NCBI GenBank assembly: GCA_029204225.1
Contig: CM055103.1
Span: 25,124,656-25,188,655, forward strand
Direction of reading: 5' to 3'
Origin: Diphasiastrum complanatum
Taxonomy: Eukaryota; Streptophyta; Lycopodiopsida; Lycopodiales; Lycopodiaceae
Length of the DNA: 64,000 nt
Of the stretch, positions 1-11,194 are shown piece after piece (the stretch's first letter is position 1; each line of letters opens with the position of its first letter). The notes under the pieces were generated by a model. It was not told the origin of the DNA. It saw nothing but the letters and a program-made list of their open reading frames with translations, and did not search any database. The translations under genes and the position numbers were made by a program.

Positions 1-683
1 AATAATTTGCGAAAGACAAGACTAAATGTTAATCGTCTATTACCAGTAAGAACAACTAGAAAGGTCAGATAGAATGAAAGATAAGCATGCAATATTAGCA
101 TATATCTGAACGCAGAACAATGAACTATATCAGATTAAGTATATCATGTATACATGTCAATAATGTGGTAGAGCACAATACAGTAGCGGACAAAACCGTG
201 TGCCCTACAAAGCTTATTTCAATATGTGAAAAGAAATTAAACCTTAATCCTGACAAAAAATGAAGAATCAATGCTCAGGGCATCTACTTCGTTTATGTCG
301 TCTTCTTCTGCTCTCTTCATCATCTTTTTTTTTTTTACACAAATGGTGTCCAGTATATATATGTTATGTAATATTACAGGTGTGTAGATGTGAAAGTACA
401 TAGTGGATGTGCTGTCTGTAGGAGATTGTGGGTGGCTACAATCGTTGTCCAATCCATTAGCGCAACTGCATGGGGTGAGCGTGAAAAGGGTGCAACGTCG
501 GCAAGTGTTGAAGTGAACGTTGAATTGTGTAGAAACACAGTGTCGCGATTCTTTCGTCTTTTCTTCGTCTGTGCGAAGTTGCATGTAAATATGCATACTG
601 CGTGACAACGTTAGTAAATATGCAACATGAATGGAGGCAAACTAAAATGGGATTTAGGAGAGCTAGAGGGAATAAATCCAACA
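1..683 (-). repeat. copia-1 3' LTR (partial)
   Basis: It aligns by eye along its whole length with 4752-5435 and ends in the same CCAACA at 678-683. The short ORFs in it are not conserved coding sequence. The pyrimidine-rich stretch near 300-340 is shared by both LTR copies. Confidence 0.9.
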
Positions 684-692
684 CCCTTCCTT
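684..692 (-). other. polypurine tract of copia-1
   Basis: On the minus strand a purine run (AAGGAAGGG) directly precedes the LTR start TGTTGG, which is where plus-strand priming occurs in LTR retrotransposons. Confidence 0.75.
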
Positions 693-1300
693 AATCTGGA
701 TCCATGAATGCCTTGATCTTCAGACTGAGTGATGCACAAAATCTGTTGTGTGCATTAACACTGAGTGCTTTCGTGAAGATGTCTGCAACCATGTCATGCG
801 TTCTGTAGTACGTTAAGCTTATCTCTCTATCGAGAACCTTGCCCCTGATGTAGTGATATCTGATCTCAATGTGCAAACTCCTGGAATGAAATCTAACGTT
901 GGCCGATAAGGCAATAGCACTTTGATTATCACAAAATAAAATTGTGAGGTTGTTCTGATACAAATTGATGTCTGACAGCAAATTTCTCAACCAAAACACT
1001 TCCTTAATAGATTGAGAAGCAGCAATATATGTTGCTTCAGTAGAAGAAAGTGCGATAGAGGTTTGCTTACGACTATTCCATTAAATAGGACTGTCGTTGA
1101 AGAAGAATGTAAATCCAGATGTGGACTTACGACTGTCTGCATCTCCTCCCCAGCTTGCATCAGAATAGCCGCTGAGCTGATGAAGATTGTCATTGCTGAC
1201 ATCTCCATAGCAGATGCATTGGTCCATGGTAGCTCGAATATATCCCATGACTCGTATGAGAGCCTTCCAATGGGTAATGCCAAGATTAGCCATATATTGG
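691..1300 (-). pseudogene. copia-1 RNase H domain
   Basis: Two minus-strand frames give a Ty1/copia RNase H. The N-terminal part reads GYSDASWGGDADSRKSTSGF with the first catalytic Asp (about 1090-1180). The C-terminal part reads CDNQSAIALSAN, then HIEIRYHYIRGKV and ADIFTKAL (about 730-930). The frames are broken near 1075, so the domain cannot be read through. It is the last pol domain and ends next to the polypurine tract, as expected for this superfamily. Confidence 0.88.
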
Positions 1301-2310
1301 CTGAGTGAACTTACAACAAAAGATATATCTGGTCTTGTACAAACCATTGCATATATGAGAGATCCAAATATCGATCGATATGGATATTCTCTCATCTGCT
1401 CCTCTTCATGCTTGGTCTGGGGACATTGGTCCTTCGACAAATGCAGGCTTGGATCCATTAATGAGTGAGCTAATTTACAATTCATCAAATTGTATCTGTT
1501 AAGAACATTGTGAAGATACTTTTTTTGAGTGATGTAAATCAGTCGATTTGCTATGTCTCTGTGGATTTGAATTCCAAGACAGAAGTGAGCTTCGTCCAGA
1601 TAAGTCATGTCGGATTCTGAGAACAACATTTGTTTTGCATCCTTGACCATTTTGGTATTGTTGTTTAAGAGCAACGTATCATCAACGTACAAGGTGATGA
1701 TAATGAAGGATTGTTGCACTGACCTTGAATAAACATTGCAATCAGCAGTGCTTGGTCTGAATCCTTGTTCAATGAGGAATGTGTTGATCATCTAAAACCA
1801 AGCTCTGGCATACTATTTCAAGCCGTACAGTGCTTTGTGGAGTTTACAGACATGATTCTTCAGGCCTTCCAGAACGTATCCTTCGGGCTAGATCATGTAG
1901 ATATCTTCTTGTATGACTCCGTTCAGATAGGTTGTTTGTACATCAACTTGATGTACTTCGAGGTCGGCAGCTGCAGCATAAGACAAGAGCATTCGGATTG
2001 ATGAATGTTTGATGAATGGACTAAAAGTCTCACTGTAGTCGCCATTCGGGATCTAGGTGAATTCTTGTGCTACTAGTCTAGCCTTCCTTCGATCAATTGC
2101 TCCGTTGGCATTATATTTGATCTTAAAGATCCATTTGCAATCAGTAATATTGCAGCCAATAGGAGCTTGACTAATGACCATGTATGATTCTTGATCAGAG
2201 AGGAACTCTCTGTCCATGGCTACTCTCCAGAGATCAAAGTCTGGTTGGTTGAGTGCCTCTTCAACTGTCATCGGTTCCTGCATTGAGAGACAAACAGACT
2301 TAGTGTACAC
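1081..2310 (-). pseudogene. copia-1 reverse transcriptase
   Basis: This is an RVT_2-type reverse transcriptase. The N-terminal block DCKWIFKIKYNANGAIDRRKARLVAQEFT lies at 2053-2160. The catalytic box is LYVDDTLLL near 1680-1700. The downstream blocks CLGIQIHRD and GSLIYAMVCTRPDISF are also present. About 250 bases between the two ORFs (1795-2050) hold the family's central palm in other frames with stops, so the enzyme is dead. Another copy of the same family is at 18551-19446. Confidence 0.9.
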
Positions 2311-3353
2311 CTTGTGAGTTCTGTGCGCACTCGGCTTGATCTTCTGGGATGATTCGACTGATGAACCGCTCTTGGGACTTGTTGTTGGGTAGCATCAACA
2401 TCTTCGTCTAATTCGTTGTCTCGAAGTGGGTCGACAATAGACACGCCTGAGCCAGAAGCTCGGACTTTCGTGTCAATGGCAGGAGATGTAGGTTCTTCTT
2501 GAGCAATATCCTTGTCTTTGAGGTCGACGAATTGATCCTCGATAAAGACTATATCCTGGCTATACAAGATTTGTTGGGTATCAGGATCGTACAGCTTGTA
2601 GGTGTTATCAGACAAAATATATCCGATCAGGATGGTCTTGAGACCTTGGAAGTCCAATTTCTTCCTTGTGTCTTTTGGGATCTACGCGTGGGCAATGCAC
2701 CCGAACACTCTTAGGTTCTTCAAAGAAGGCTTAGAGCCTATCCACACCTCGTGGGGTGTCTTGTCTGAGAGGGCCTTGGTTGAACATCTATTTTGGAGGT
2801 AAGCTACAGTGGAGAAAACTTTAGTCCAGAATCTCTTGGGCAACAATGCATGCGATAGCATACACTTAGCAGATTCGACTAGAGTATGGTTCTTCCTCTC
2901 AACTAAGCCATTAGACTGAGGACTATAAGGAGTGATGAATTGCTGCTCAATGCATTGGCTTTGGTAGTACTCCTTAAACTCGACAGAGATATATTCTCCA
3001 CCGTTGTCTGACCTTAGGGCCTTGATCGTCCTTCTAGTCTCCTTTGATGCACGCTCCTTTAAGATTCTGAAGTAGTTGAAGGCTTCTGATTTCTTCTTTA
3101 TGAAATACACCATCGTCCTTCTAAAGAATTCATCAATAAAGGTTATAAAATACTTGGCATCCTTTAGCGAAGGATTTTTTATCAGGCCACAAATATCTGA
3201 ATGTACAATGTCCAGTAATCCTCTAGCAATATGTTGATGGCTTGACTTAAATGGTTTCCTAGTCTGCTTGCCAACTAGACAGTCTTGACAGACCGGTAAC
3301 TCGACTTTTTCGCGAGGATAGTCGAGATCAAGAACAATAGATTGTCTAGACAT
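2268..3353 (-). pseudogene. copia-1 integrase
   Basis: The minus frame reads a Ty1/copia integrase. There is a remnant of the zinc-binding region (CQDCLVGKQTRKPF), then core residues HSDICGL (first Asp), LRSDNGGEYIS (second Asp) and GLVERKNHTLVESAK (catalytic Glu). The C-terminal part continues after a frame change (KTILIGYILSDNTYKLYDPD, 2268-2657). The core D, D and E are all visible, but the first zinc-binding residues upstream of 3353 are interrupted by stops. Confidence 0.9.
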
Positions 3354-3720
3354 TCATTGTACAGCAACATGATTAAAATGACCAAGTCTATAATGCCAAA
3401 GTAGATCTTTATTTGAATGAATTGAAGTATTGAGAGCCTAACTAGAGACAAAAAAGTAATGACTTAATTTATACAAGTATCCATGTCTCTTTTCGAGTGC
3501 TAGGATCTTGCCTGTCCTATCAACTACTTTACACTGATCACATTCGAATTCTACTATGTGTCCTAGATCTGTGATTCTGCTTACAAAGAGCAAATTTGTG
3601 CTGAGCTGGTTTCTGGTCTGGCTTTGATTGCTTTGGGCCTTTCTTCTTCTTCTAATTTGTCGTGCTCTTGTTGGTGTACAAGGCGTGAGAATCAGTTGAG
3701 AAACTCGAGGCTTCGTTCCT
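3354..3720 (-). pseudogene. copia-1 gag/protease junction remnant (protease deleted)
   Basis: Minus-strand translation gives a lysine-rich gag tail with stops, followed at once by the segment that normally lies after the protease (LFVSRITDLGHIVEFECDQC and the following KRHGYLYKL). The CCHC zinc knuckle and the D-S/T-G protease motif that belong between them are absent. This points to an internal deletion of a few hundred bases near 3600. Confidence 0.65.
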
Positions 3721-4284
3721 TCATGTGTCTTCCTGCAACAACATAGTAATGACTCTCGAAAGAGTCAATTTTGGATGAGTCGTGATGATCATCACCCAGC
3801 TGTCGTAAGAACTTGGCAAGTCTGTAAGTAGTTGCATCATTGCGTCTTGATCATCTATGATAGATCCGACAACGACCATTTGTCTTAGCAGGTTCTTGAA
3901 TTGATTGATGTGATTTTGCAGAGAATCACCATTCATCATCTTGAGGGAGTAGAATTTCTTCCTGAGATGTAGTTTGGAAGCTATATCTCGCACTTCGTAT
4001 AATGTACTCAAGATGTCCCAGACTTCTTTCGATGTCTGAGCCTCGAATACATGGCCGATCTTGGTATCCGTGATGTTGAGGATGATCAGCACGAAAGCTT
4101 TTCCATCCTTCAGCTTCCATCTAGCGATTGCCACGTCGTCCACTTCGGGTTTTCCTTCTGCACCTATAACAACGTCGTATAATTCTTTTGTCATTAGTAC
4201 AGTTTTTCTCTTAAATTTCCACAGATGGTAATTGGCTCCATCAAGCTTGTCCATGATAGGACTGGCTTTCCCTTGGGAATCCAT
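3721..4284 (-). CDS. copia-1 gag (UBN2-type), open over 187 codons
   Basis: This is a gag polyprotein fragment of the copia type, the capsid protein of the virus-like particle. It starts MDSQGKASPIMDKLDGANYHLWKFK, with the typical LDG.NY..WK block, followed by EVWDILSTLYE, LRKKFYSLKMMNGDSLQNHI and a DLPSSYDSW block before LLQEDT. The start lies about 140 bases inside the primer-binding site, the usual distance. It is one of the longer open frames of the element, but the capsid tail and zinc knuckle are missing. It is unlikely to make a working gag. Confidence 0.88.
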   Translation of the reverse strand: MDSQGKASPIMDKLDGANYHLWKFKRKTVLMTKELYDVVIGAEGKPEVDDVAIARWKLKDGKAFVLIILNITDTKIGHVFEAQTSKEVWDILSTLYEVRDIASKLHLRKKFYSLKMMNGDSLQNHINQFKNLLRQMVVVGSIIDDQDAMMQLLTDLPSSYDSWVMIITTHPKLTLSRVITMLLQEDT

Positions 4285-4423
4285 GTGGAAGAATTAGTCT
4301 AAGTGATAGGAGAAACTATTGGTGACTTAAGTATGAAAATCTGATATTTACAGAACAAGAAAACAATAACTCTATCGGCTAGTAGAGTCTTGTACTGTGG
4401 AAGCTTATCAAGCTATGAAAATA

Positions 4424-4435
4424 GCTCTGATACCA
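4424..4435 (-). other. primer-binding site of copia-1
   Basis: The minus strand reads TGGTATCAGAGC, complementary to the 3' end of plant initiator tRNA-Met, and abuts the LTR end at 4436. Confidence 0.9.
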
Positions 4436-5435
4436 TGTTGGAGAGAGAGGGGGAGAATAAATGACGAACACGAATGAGAAACGAACTCGAACAAGAAGCA
4501 AACTAGAAACAAACTCGAACAGAAAATGTTCGTGCACAATAGAATGAACTATACGACTCTCTCCGTAAGCATGACTACGCCTATCAGAATGACAGAACTT
4601 TAGTGATAGAAATCACGGCCATTCTAGATTACGAAGCCAAACATTAATAGACGAAGCGCCAGAAGAATAATTTGTCACGAATAGCGAGACAAATTATATG
4701 TCGCAAATGATTCGCGAAGAGCTAGATTGTGCTTGACGGATAATTAGTCGCGAATGATTCGCGAAAAACAAGACTAAATGTTAATTGTCTATTACCAGTA
4801 AGAACAACTAGAAAGGTCAGACACAATGAAAGATAAGCATAGCAATATTAACATAGATCTGAACATAGAACAATGAACTGTATCAGATTAAGTATATCAT
4901 GTATACATGTCAATAATGCGATAGAGCACAATACAGTAGCAAACGACACCGCGTGCCCTACAAAGCTTATTTCAATTTATAAAAAAAAATTAAACCTTAA
5001 TTTTGACAAAAAATGAAGAATCAATGCTCAGGGCATCTACTTCGTTTATGTCGTCTTCTTCTGCTCTCTTCATCATCTTTTTTTTTTTACATGAATGGTG
5101 TCCAGTATATATATGTTACATAATATTACAGGTGTGCAGATGTGAAAGTACAAAGTGGATGTGATGTCTGTAAGAGATTGTGGGTGGCTGCAATCGTTGT
5201 CCAATCCATTAGCGCAACTGCATGGGGTGAGCGTGAAAAGGGTGCGACGTCAACAAGTGCTGAAGTGAACATTAAACTGTGTAGAAACACAATGTCATGA
5301 TTCTTTTGCCTTTTCTTTGTTTGTGCGAATTTGCATGTAAATATGCAGACTGTGTGACAACATTAGTAAATATGCAACATGAATGGAGTCATATTAAAAT
5401 GAGATTTAGGAGAGCTAGAGGGAATAAATCCAACA
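4436..5435 (-). repeat. copia-1 5' LTR
   Basis: A 1000 bp LTR bounded by TGTTGG and CCAACA, next to the primer-binding site on one side and to foreign copia-2 coding sequence on the other. It matches 1-683 over the shared part, and a third family copy lies at 20226-21250. Confidence 0.92.
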
Positions 5436-5866
5436 GAGCCTGGTTCTAGAAGATCAACGCATTTCTGATAGAGAATGGTTTTATTCCAAACTCAGCAGAC
5501 TTGAATGTCTACTTCAAGTCTGTATCAGATTACTTCATCATCATCACTCTCTATGTAGATGATACACTCTTATTCAGTAATAATCTGAATCTGATGAAGG
5601 ATACAAAATGCATGCTAGCCCAAGAATACAAGATGATTGACATGGATCCAGCCCGCTATTGTCTCGGAATCCAAATCCAACGAGATCGACCCAACAGACT
5701 GATTTTTATCAGTCAGCAATGATATCTCAACAACGTGCTGGAAAAGTATGGAATGGCCAACTGCAAACCAAGTTACTTTCCACTCAACCCTGGACTAAAT
5801 TTATTAAAGGAACAGTCTCCTCAGACTAAGGCAGAAAAGGAAGAGATGAAGCGCTACTCATAGGTG
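5436..5866 (+). pseudogene. copia-2 reverse transcriptase fragment
   Basis: The plus frame reads INAFLIENGF, SVSDYFIIITLYVDDTLLFSNN (with the YVDD active site at about 5545-5565), CLGIQIQRDRPNRLIFISQQ, then a stop and LNNVLEKYGMANCKPS. It begins exactly at the end of the copia-1 LTR, so copia-1 is inserted in it; the rest should lie left of the window. It stops near 5863 where a dispersed repeat starts. A second copy is at 8288-9049. Confidence 0.88.
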
Positions 5867-6252
5867 ATTTGTGATGCCTTTGGTGAGTTGATGAAGACAA
5901 GCCCTCGGATCTAGGCATAACGTAATTTGACAGTGGAGATTAAATGAGCCAGAACAATCATGATGAGCCCTCATTAAATCAACGGTCATATTTTTTAACA
6001 GGGTCTTGAAGGGACTTGAGGTCAAAAATAAAAAAAGTCTCATTAAAAATCCTCATTTGAATTTCTCAAAGGGTCGCTGAAGGTTAAATTTGTTTTAAAG
6101 GCAACTCCTCTTCACTATGAAGAGGTAGTTTAAAATCTTAAGAAAGACCTTATTTCTTTGTTATTGGTCTTTTTTTAACCAAACGAAGGGAATATCATAA
6201 CTAGGGTTAAATAAAGGTCGAGCACTGCACCACAAATATAAGAGCCTATGAC
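5867..6252 (+). repeat. dispersed 380 bp repeat, copy 1
   Basis: It matches 10806-11194 by eye almost throughout, including GATGAAGACAAGCCCTCGG and GCAACTCCTCTTCACTATGA. It ends at a TATA-like AATATAAGAGC. No coding potential was seen. It may be the 5' (U3) part of an LTR or another promoter-bearing repeat. Confidence 0.8.
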
Positions 6253-7165
6253 AAGAGGGCACAAAAGACATTATCATTAATAGATTTGTCAGTGAAAGAT
6301 TGCGTAATCGTGCACATTACTGATGCAGCTATGGCAAGAGGTGCTTGGGAAGCACTAAAAACTCAGTATCAAACTGTAAATCCATCATGCATAATATTTT
6401 TTAGAACAAAGCTGAATACCATTTGAATTGGAAGACAATGACAATGCAAAAATTTTTTTAACATATATAAAAGAGCTGCGAGACCAGCTTACAGCTATTG
6501 GAGAGCTAACTAGGGATGTGAAACTTGTGCACACTACAATGAGTAGTGTAACAGAAAGCTTGCAAATGTTTGTGGGTGGAATCACATGAAGGGAGAGAAT
6601 TTTGATCTTTAAATATCTACACAAGATCTTCTTACAGGAGGAGCAAAGCTGAGAAGTGGTTAAATTGTGCCATGCCACATCATAAGACCAAGCATTGCTA
6701 GCTAAAGACAAATAGAAGGGTTGGAAGTCTGTTCCAAAGAAGGAAAAAAACTGATGAAGACCATGAAGAGTCACCTTGAAAGTAAAGAGAAAAAGTTATT
6801 ATTATCAAATCCATAAAATGCTAAAGGAAGAAAGCAGACACCAAATAAGATAAAGTATAGCAGCATGGGAATTTAGCCTCAAAAAAAATGGAGGAAGATA
6901 AAACCAACATTAGCTTCCCAGATTGATGATGGCGCAAGGTGGTTCATTGATTCTGGCACCACTAAGCACATGACCACGAAAAAAAATTGGTTCAAGAATT
7001 TGTCATCAATCAATGATGGTGAAAACATTATGTAGGCCAATGGCCAAGAATGCCATATTCAAGATGTTGGCAATATCCTAATGTAGTTTTTTGATGGAAA
7101 GGTAAATAATATTACCAATGTGCTTTACGTGTCTGGTTTAAAAAAAGGTTTGTTTTTTATAGAAG
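6245..7165 (+). pseudogene. Ty1/copia gag-protease remnant (copia-3)
   Basis: Fragments in shifting plus frames give a copia gag: AYDKRAQKTLSLIDLSVKD, ARGAWEALKTQYQTV, then YIKELRDQLTAIGELTRDV and ESLQMFVGGIT. They are followed at 6925-7000 by a retroviral-type protease start, WFIDSGTTKHMT, with the catalytic Asp-Ser-Gly. Stops occur about every 50 codons. The frame then runs into an unrelated-looking ORF at about 7166, so the rest of pol was replaced or lost. Confidence 0.78.
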
Positions 7166-8088
7166 TTATGGCAAATCAATCACAAAGAATTGTCGAAGCT
7201 AACACTTCCCTTCCCCTCTCTTCTGAACCTGATCCCCAAATTCAACATGAGATTGCCTCTGAAGCACCAACCATCTGGCACAAAATCATGCCCATAGAAC
7301 CGAGCAAGGAGTTGCGTGCCTCTCAAGAGTTTGCCAAGAAATATCCAACGACAAAAGAGCGAGGTGGCTACATATTGCTAGATTTGGACCAGTGTCAAAC
7401 ACATAAAGAAGCAGTCAAACTCCTGGATCCACAACCTCTCTGGCGCCATCAACTCTTCCTACAAAGTAAGACCTCGATGGCACGGTATATCGAAGCTTCC
7501 TCCTATATGTGCACAAATCCTTATTACTATCCAGTAGCGAGGCGAGAACCGTTTCCTGCCACCAAGGTCAAGAATATGATATTTTGGCCCAAGCTCACAG
7601 GCGTCGATACTGGCAACTTAGCCGAAGAATGGTCACCAACTGTCGTGTATTCTACCAGAAGCACCATGGAAACCCTGATCGCGACGTTAGATATTTTGCG
7701 AACAATCGCGGCCTAGTAGCATTTCTGGCAGAACTCAAGGGTTTTTGGGATCGAGGACTACCCCCAATAGCCCTTGATATTATAAACCACTGCGAAAGCA
7801 AGAAGACCACATCAGCGTAGCAAGGTTTTATTATCGCCCTGCACTCACTTCAGCCCTGCACGTTGATATGGTGGAGCTATGGAAAACCCACAACTTTCTA
7901 CAGGGTATGCTCCATTATTACAAACCAATGCCCTTCCTGAACAAACTATGGTGGCAAATGATGGAGGGCATCGACACCACAATCTACCACTCCCAACAGC
8001 AACAGTCTCGCTCCAAGAAGCACAGAAGATCCAGGAAGAAAAGGCTTCAATTGGTGTGGGACCACCAATCCAATAAGGAGGGGGATAA
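7166..8088 (+). pseudogene. unidentified ORF ending at a polypurine tract and LTR
   Basis: I do not recognise this protein. The segment opens MANQSQRIVEANTSLPLSS and includes LLDPQPLWRHQLFLQSKTSM and EASSYMCTNPYYYPVARREP. It changes frame near 7575 (DILAQAHRRRYWQLSRRM, then LKGFWDRGLPPIALDIINH), is interrupted at 7820, and ends in a Gln-rich tail KIQEEKASIGVGPPIQ directly before a purine tract and LTR start. It shows no RT, integrase or zinc-knuckle motif. It could be a captured host gene piece, an extra 3' ORF, or a gag I cannot place. Residue use (aromatic and basic rich) looks like real coding sequence. Confidence 0.5.
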
Positions 8089-8287
8089 TGTTAGCATTTG
8101 TACTAACATAGAAAAATAAAAAAGAGAGAAATAAATCTCCATGGCATGTGTTTTGTAAGTCCACATATGAGTGTCTTTTAATAAACTTCCGCAATGGCAT
8201 GTGTTTGTAAGCCCATGAGTAGAGCTTAAAAAAATAATAAAATAGCTTAGACTTAGATTTAGAACTTAGACTTAGGAAACTTAAGAA
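8074..8287 (+). repeat. polypurine tract and partial LTR
   Basis: The purine tract TAAGGAGGGGGATAA (8074-8088) is followed by TGTTAGCATTTG, a standard LTR start. The segment just before it (GTGGGACCACCA) recurs before the LTR at 19488, so the two 3' ends are related. The LTR is cut at about 8287 by a copia-2 fragment. An internal near-repeat of GGCATGTGTTTTGTAAG occurs at about 8144 and 8193. Confidence 0.65.
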
Positions 8288-9049
8288 TGTTTTTATTCCA
8301 AACTCAGCAGACTCGAATGTCTACTTCAAGTCTGTATCAGATTACTTCATCATCATCACTCTCTATGTAGATGATACACTCTTATTCAGTAATAATCTGA
8401 ATCTGATGAATGATACAAAATGCATGCTGGCCCAGGAATACAAAATGACTGACATGGAGCCCACTATTGTCTCGAAATCCAAATCCAACGAGTCGACCCA
8501 GCAGACTGATTTTTATCAGTCAGCAACGATATCTCAACAACGTGCTGGAAAAGTATGGAATGGCCAACTGCAAACCAAGTCACTTTCCACTCAACCCTGG
8601 ACTAAAGTTATTACAGGAACAGTCTCCTCAAACTGAGGCAGAAAAGGAAGAGATGAAGCGCTACCCATTTCAGTCCATCATCGGCTCACTGATGTACGCA
8701 ATGATCTGCATGCGACTAGACCTTGCATATTCGATCAGTACACTTAGCTAGTTCCTGTCAAATCCAGGCTTGACTCATTGGAAAGCACTAACAAATGTCA
8801 TGAAGTACATCCAGGCAACGAAAACTCTCAGCATTTGCTACGGAGGCAGCCACATTGCCAACATCCTTGAAGCCATCAGGTATCATTACCTTAGAGAGAA
8901 AGTGCATAGCAAGGAAGTAGCATTGGTTTTTTGCAGAACAAACTACATGGCAGTAGTTTACTTCACAAAGGCTCTATCAAAGGAGCAACATCTCAGATTT
9001 AATGATATGTTAAATCTGAAGATCAAAGTTTTTCAGGATCCACATTAAG
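8288..9049 (+). pseudogene. copia-2 reverse transcriptase-RNase H fragment
   Basis: The same family as 5436-5866: the block from FIPNSADSNVYFKS through LYVDDTLLFSNN to CMLAQEYKM is nearly identical. A frameshift near 8460 breaks it, and RT resumes as RLIFISQQRYLNNVLEKYG, SIIGSLMYAMICMRLDLAYS. RNase H is reduced by an internal deletion: LSICYGG runs straight into EAIRYHYLREKVHSKEVAL and FTKALSKEQHLRF. It ends at a canonical polypurine tract (9046-9055). Confidence 0.88.
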
Positions 9050-9055
9050 GGGGAG
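9046..9055 (+). other. polypurine tract of copia-2
   Basis: TAAGGGGGAG lies immediately before the LTR start TGTTAGATTTC and directly after the RNase H stop, the usual Ty1/copia arrangement. Confidence 0.82.
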
Positions 9056-10109
9056 TGTTAGATTTCTTATGCTCAGTCTTAAACAAATCATTCAAGTAAT
9101 GAGCATCCTGAAAACCGTAGGCCGACTACATGTTTTCGGACCTTCACATTTTTCCTTTGAGATTTTTTTGTGCCTAAACATTTTTAAGACACCTTCGCCT
9201 TTTTTCGTATTTTTTGCACCTTCGCGAAAAAATGCGACACAGTGGCCAGAATGACTTAGAATCCATTTCAGCCCCACCTTCATCTTTTTTGCCTTTTTTG
9301 CACTTTCACGAAAAATGTGACAGAGTGGCCAGAATGCCTTGGAATCCATTTCAAGCCCACCTTCGCCTTTTTCGCATTTTCCATGCCTTCACTCTAGAGG
9401 CGCCTTTGGGATTTACATACCTTCAGTCTCAAGCACCTTCGGGATTTTTATGCCTTCAGTCTAAGGGCACCTTCGGGTTTTTTGGGTCTTCGCTACATTG
9501 GCAGACCAACGTCGCCAACTTATCGTCAATCCTAAAATAGTTGGACAAACAAATATCCTAAGGGCGGATACCAACTTTGTACATATAAAAAACTGGAGTA
9601 AATGGCATTTAAGACTAATAAGATATTTGTCTCTCGACGCTTGTAAATATATATACTAGCTGAATCAAGCTATGTAAGTGTTCTTTTTCAATCAGAGTTA
9701 TATGTAGCCAGCGTTATCATGCTCAGCAAGAATTATTACTTCAAGCCATTGTACTCATTGTTGATATTAATCAGAGTGCAATTTCTGTCTCACTACTGTA
9801 TTGTTTTGTAGGAATCATTCTTCTTGAATATTTTTACTGCTAACCGTTGTGTTTCCGTTCCTACACGCCTACGCTCAAAGCTTCGAGCTTCCGCTACCAG
9901 TCATCCCCACGTTTTATGACACTTTTTCTCCCTCTAAGCTTCCAAACGGTTGGGCTAATATTTATTGAGCCCTAGTTCTTATACATATTTATTTTTTCTC
10001 TATAACATGTAATCAATATAGTTGGGTGTGGGAGTTTGCTGGAGAGCATCTTTTTTTCTTATGGTGAATTTATGTAATTAATTGGTTACATCGATTTAAA
10101 GTTCGGAAC
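9056..10109 (+). repeat. long copia LTR between RNase H/PPT and a primer-binding site
   Basis: It starts TGTTAGATTTC right after the polypurine tract and is followed at 10111 by a primer-binding-like site. The 3' end is uncertain: I see no clean CA end next to the site. It contains tandem repeats (9199-9480) and an AT-rich, promoter-like stretch with TATATATAC near 9648. It probably serves as the 3' LTR of the copia-2 remnant on its left. Confidence 0.6.
9199..9480 (+). repeat. tandem repeats inside the LTR
   Basis: Two copies of an about 85-90 bp unit (CGAAAAA-TGYGACASAGTGGCCAGAATG...) at about 9199-9370 are followed by two copies of a roughly 38 bp unit (CCTTCAGTCT...CACCTTCGGG) at 9410-9480. 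Confidence 0.75.
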
Positions 10110-10110
10110 T

Positions 10111-10122
10111 TGGTATTAGAGC
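10111..10122 (+). other. primer-binding-site-like sequence
   Basis: TGGTATTAGAGC matches the initiator tRNA-Met primer site of plant copia elements with one change. A decayed leader without recognisable gag follows. Confidence 0.6.
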
Positions 10123-10764
<642 letters not shown>

Positions 10765-10805
10765 CCTTTGCCCCCAACCAACAAGAAGAGCTGCTTAGTG
10801 TCTCC

Positions 10806-11194
10806 AAGTGCTTTGTGATGCCTTCGGTGAGTTGATGAAGACAAGCCCTCGGATCTAGGCATAACATAATTTGACGGTGGAGACTAAATGAGCTAGAAAC
10901 AGTCATGATGAGCCCTCATTAAATCGACGGTCATATTTTTTAACATGGTCTTGAAGGGACTTGAGGTCAAAAATAAAAATTCTCATTAAAAAATCCTCAT
11001 TTAAATTTCTCAAAGGGTCCCTGAAAGTTTGTTTAAAAAGGCAACTCCTCTTCACTATGAAGAGATAGTTCAAAATCTTAAGAAAGACCTTATTTCTTTG
11101 TTATTGGTCCTTTTCTAACCAAACAAAGGGGATATCATAACTAGAGTTGAATAAAGGTCGACCACTACACCGACATATATAAGAGCATATGTTG
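10806..11194 (+). repeat. dispersed 380 bp repeat, copy 2
   Basis: Near-identical partner of 5867-6252, ending in TATATAAGAGC, a good TATA-box candidate. It lies about 940 bases upstream of a gypsy gag, so it may be that element's promoter-bearing LTR part. Confidence 0.8.

Larger units (their letters stand above)
1..5435 (-). mobile_element. Ty1/copia LTR retrotransposon (copia-1), nearly complete, decayed
   Basis: The element lies on the minus strand. In element order it has a 5' LTR (4436-5435), a primer-binding site complementary to initiator tRNA-Met (4424-4435), gag, integrase, reverse transcriptase and RNase H, a polypurine tract (684-692) and a 3' LTR cut by the window start (1-683). 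LTR ends are TGTTGG...CCAACA. Base 1 corresponds to about base 4752 of the other LTR, so about 316 bases of the 3' LTR lie outside. The two LTRs differ at many positions, so the insertion is old. The interior is only about 3.75 kb and has stops and frameshifts. The right flank enters another copia RT directly, so this is a nested insertion. Confidence 0.93.

Noticed and set aside
1765-2001. Plus-strand ORFs over the copia RT (also 18639-19048)
   Set aside because: Shadows: the opposite strand carries clear reverse transcriptase motifs, and both copies give the same antisense ORF because the RT is conserved.
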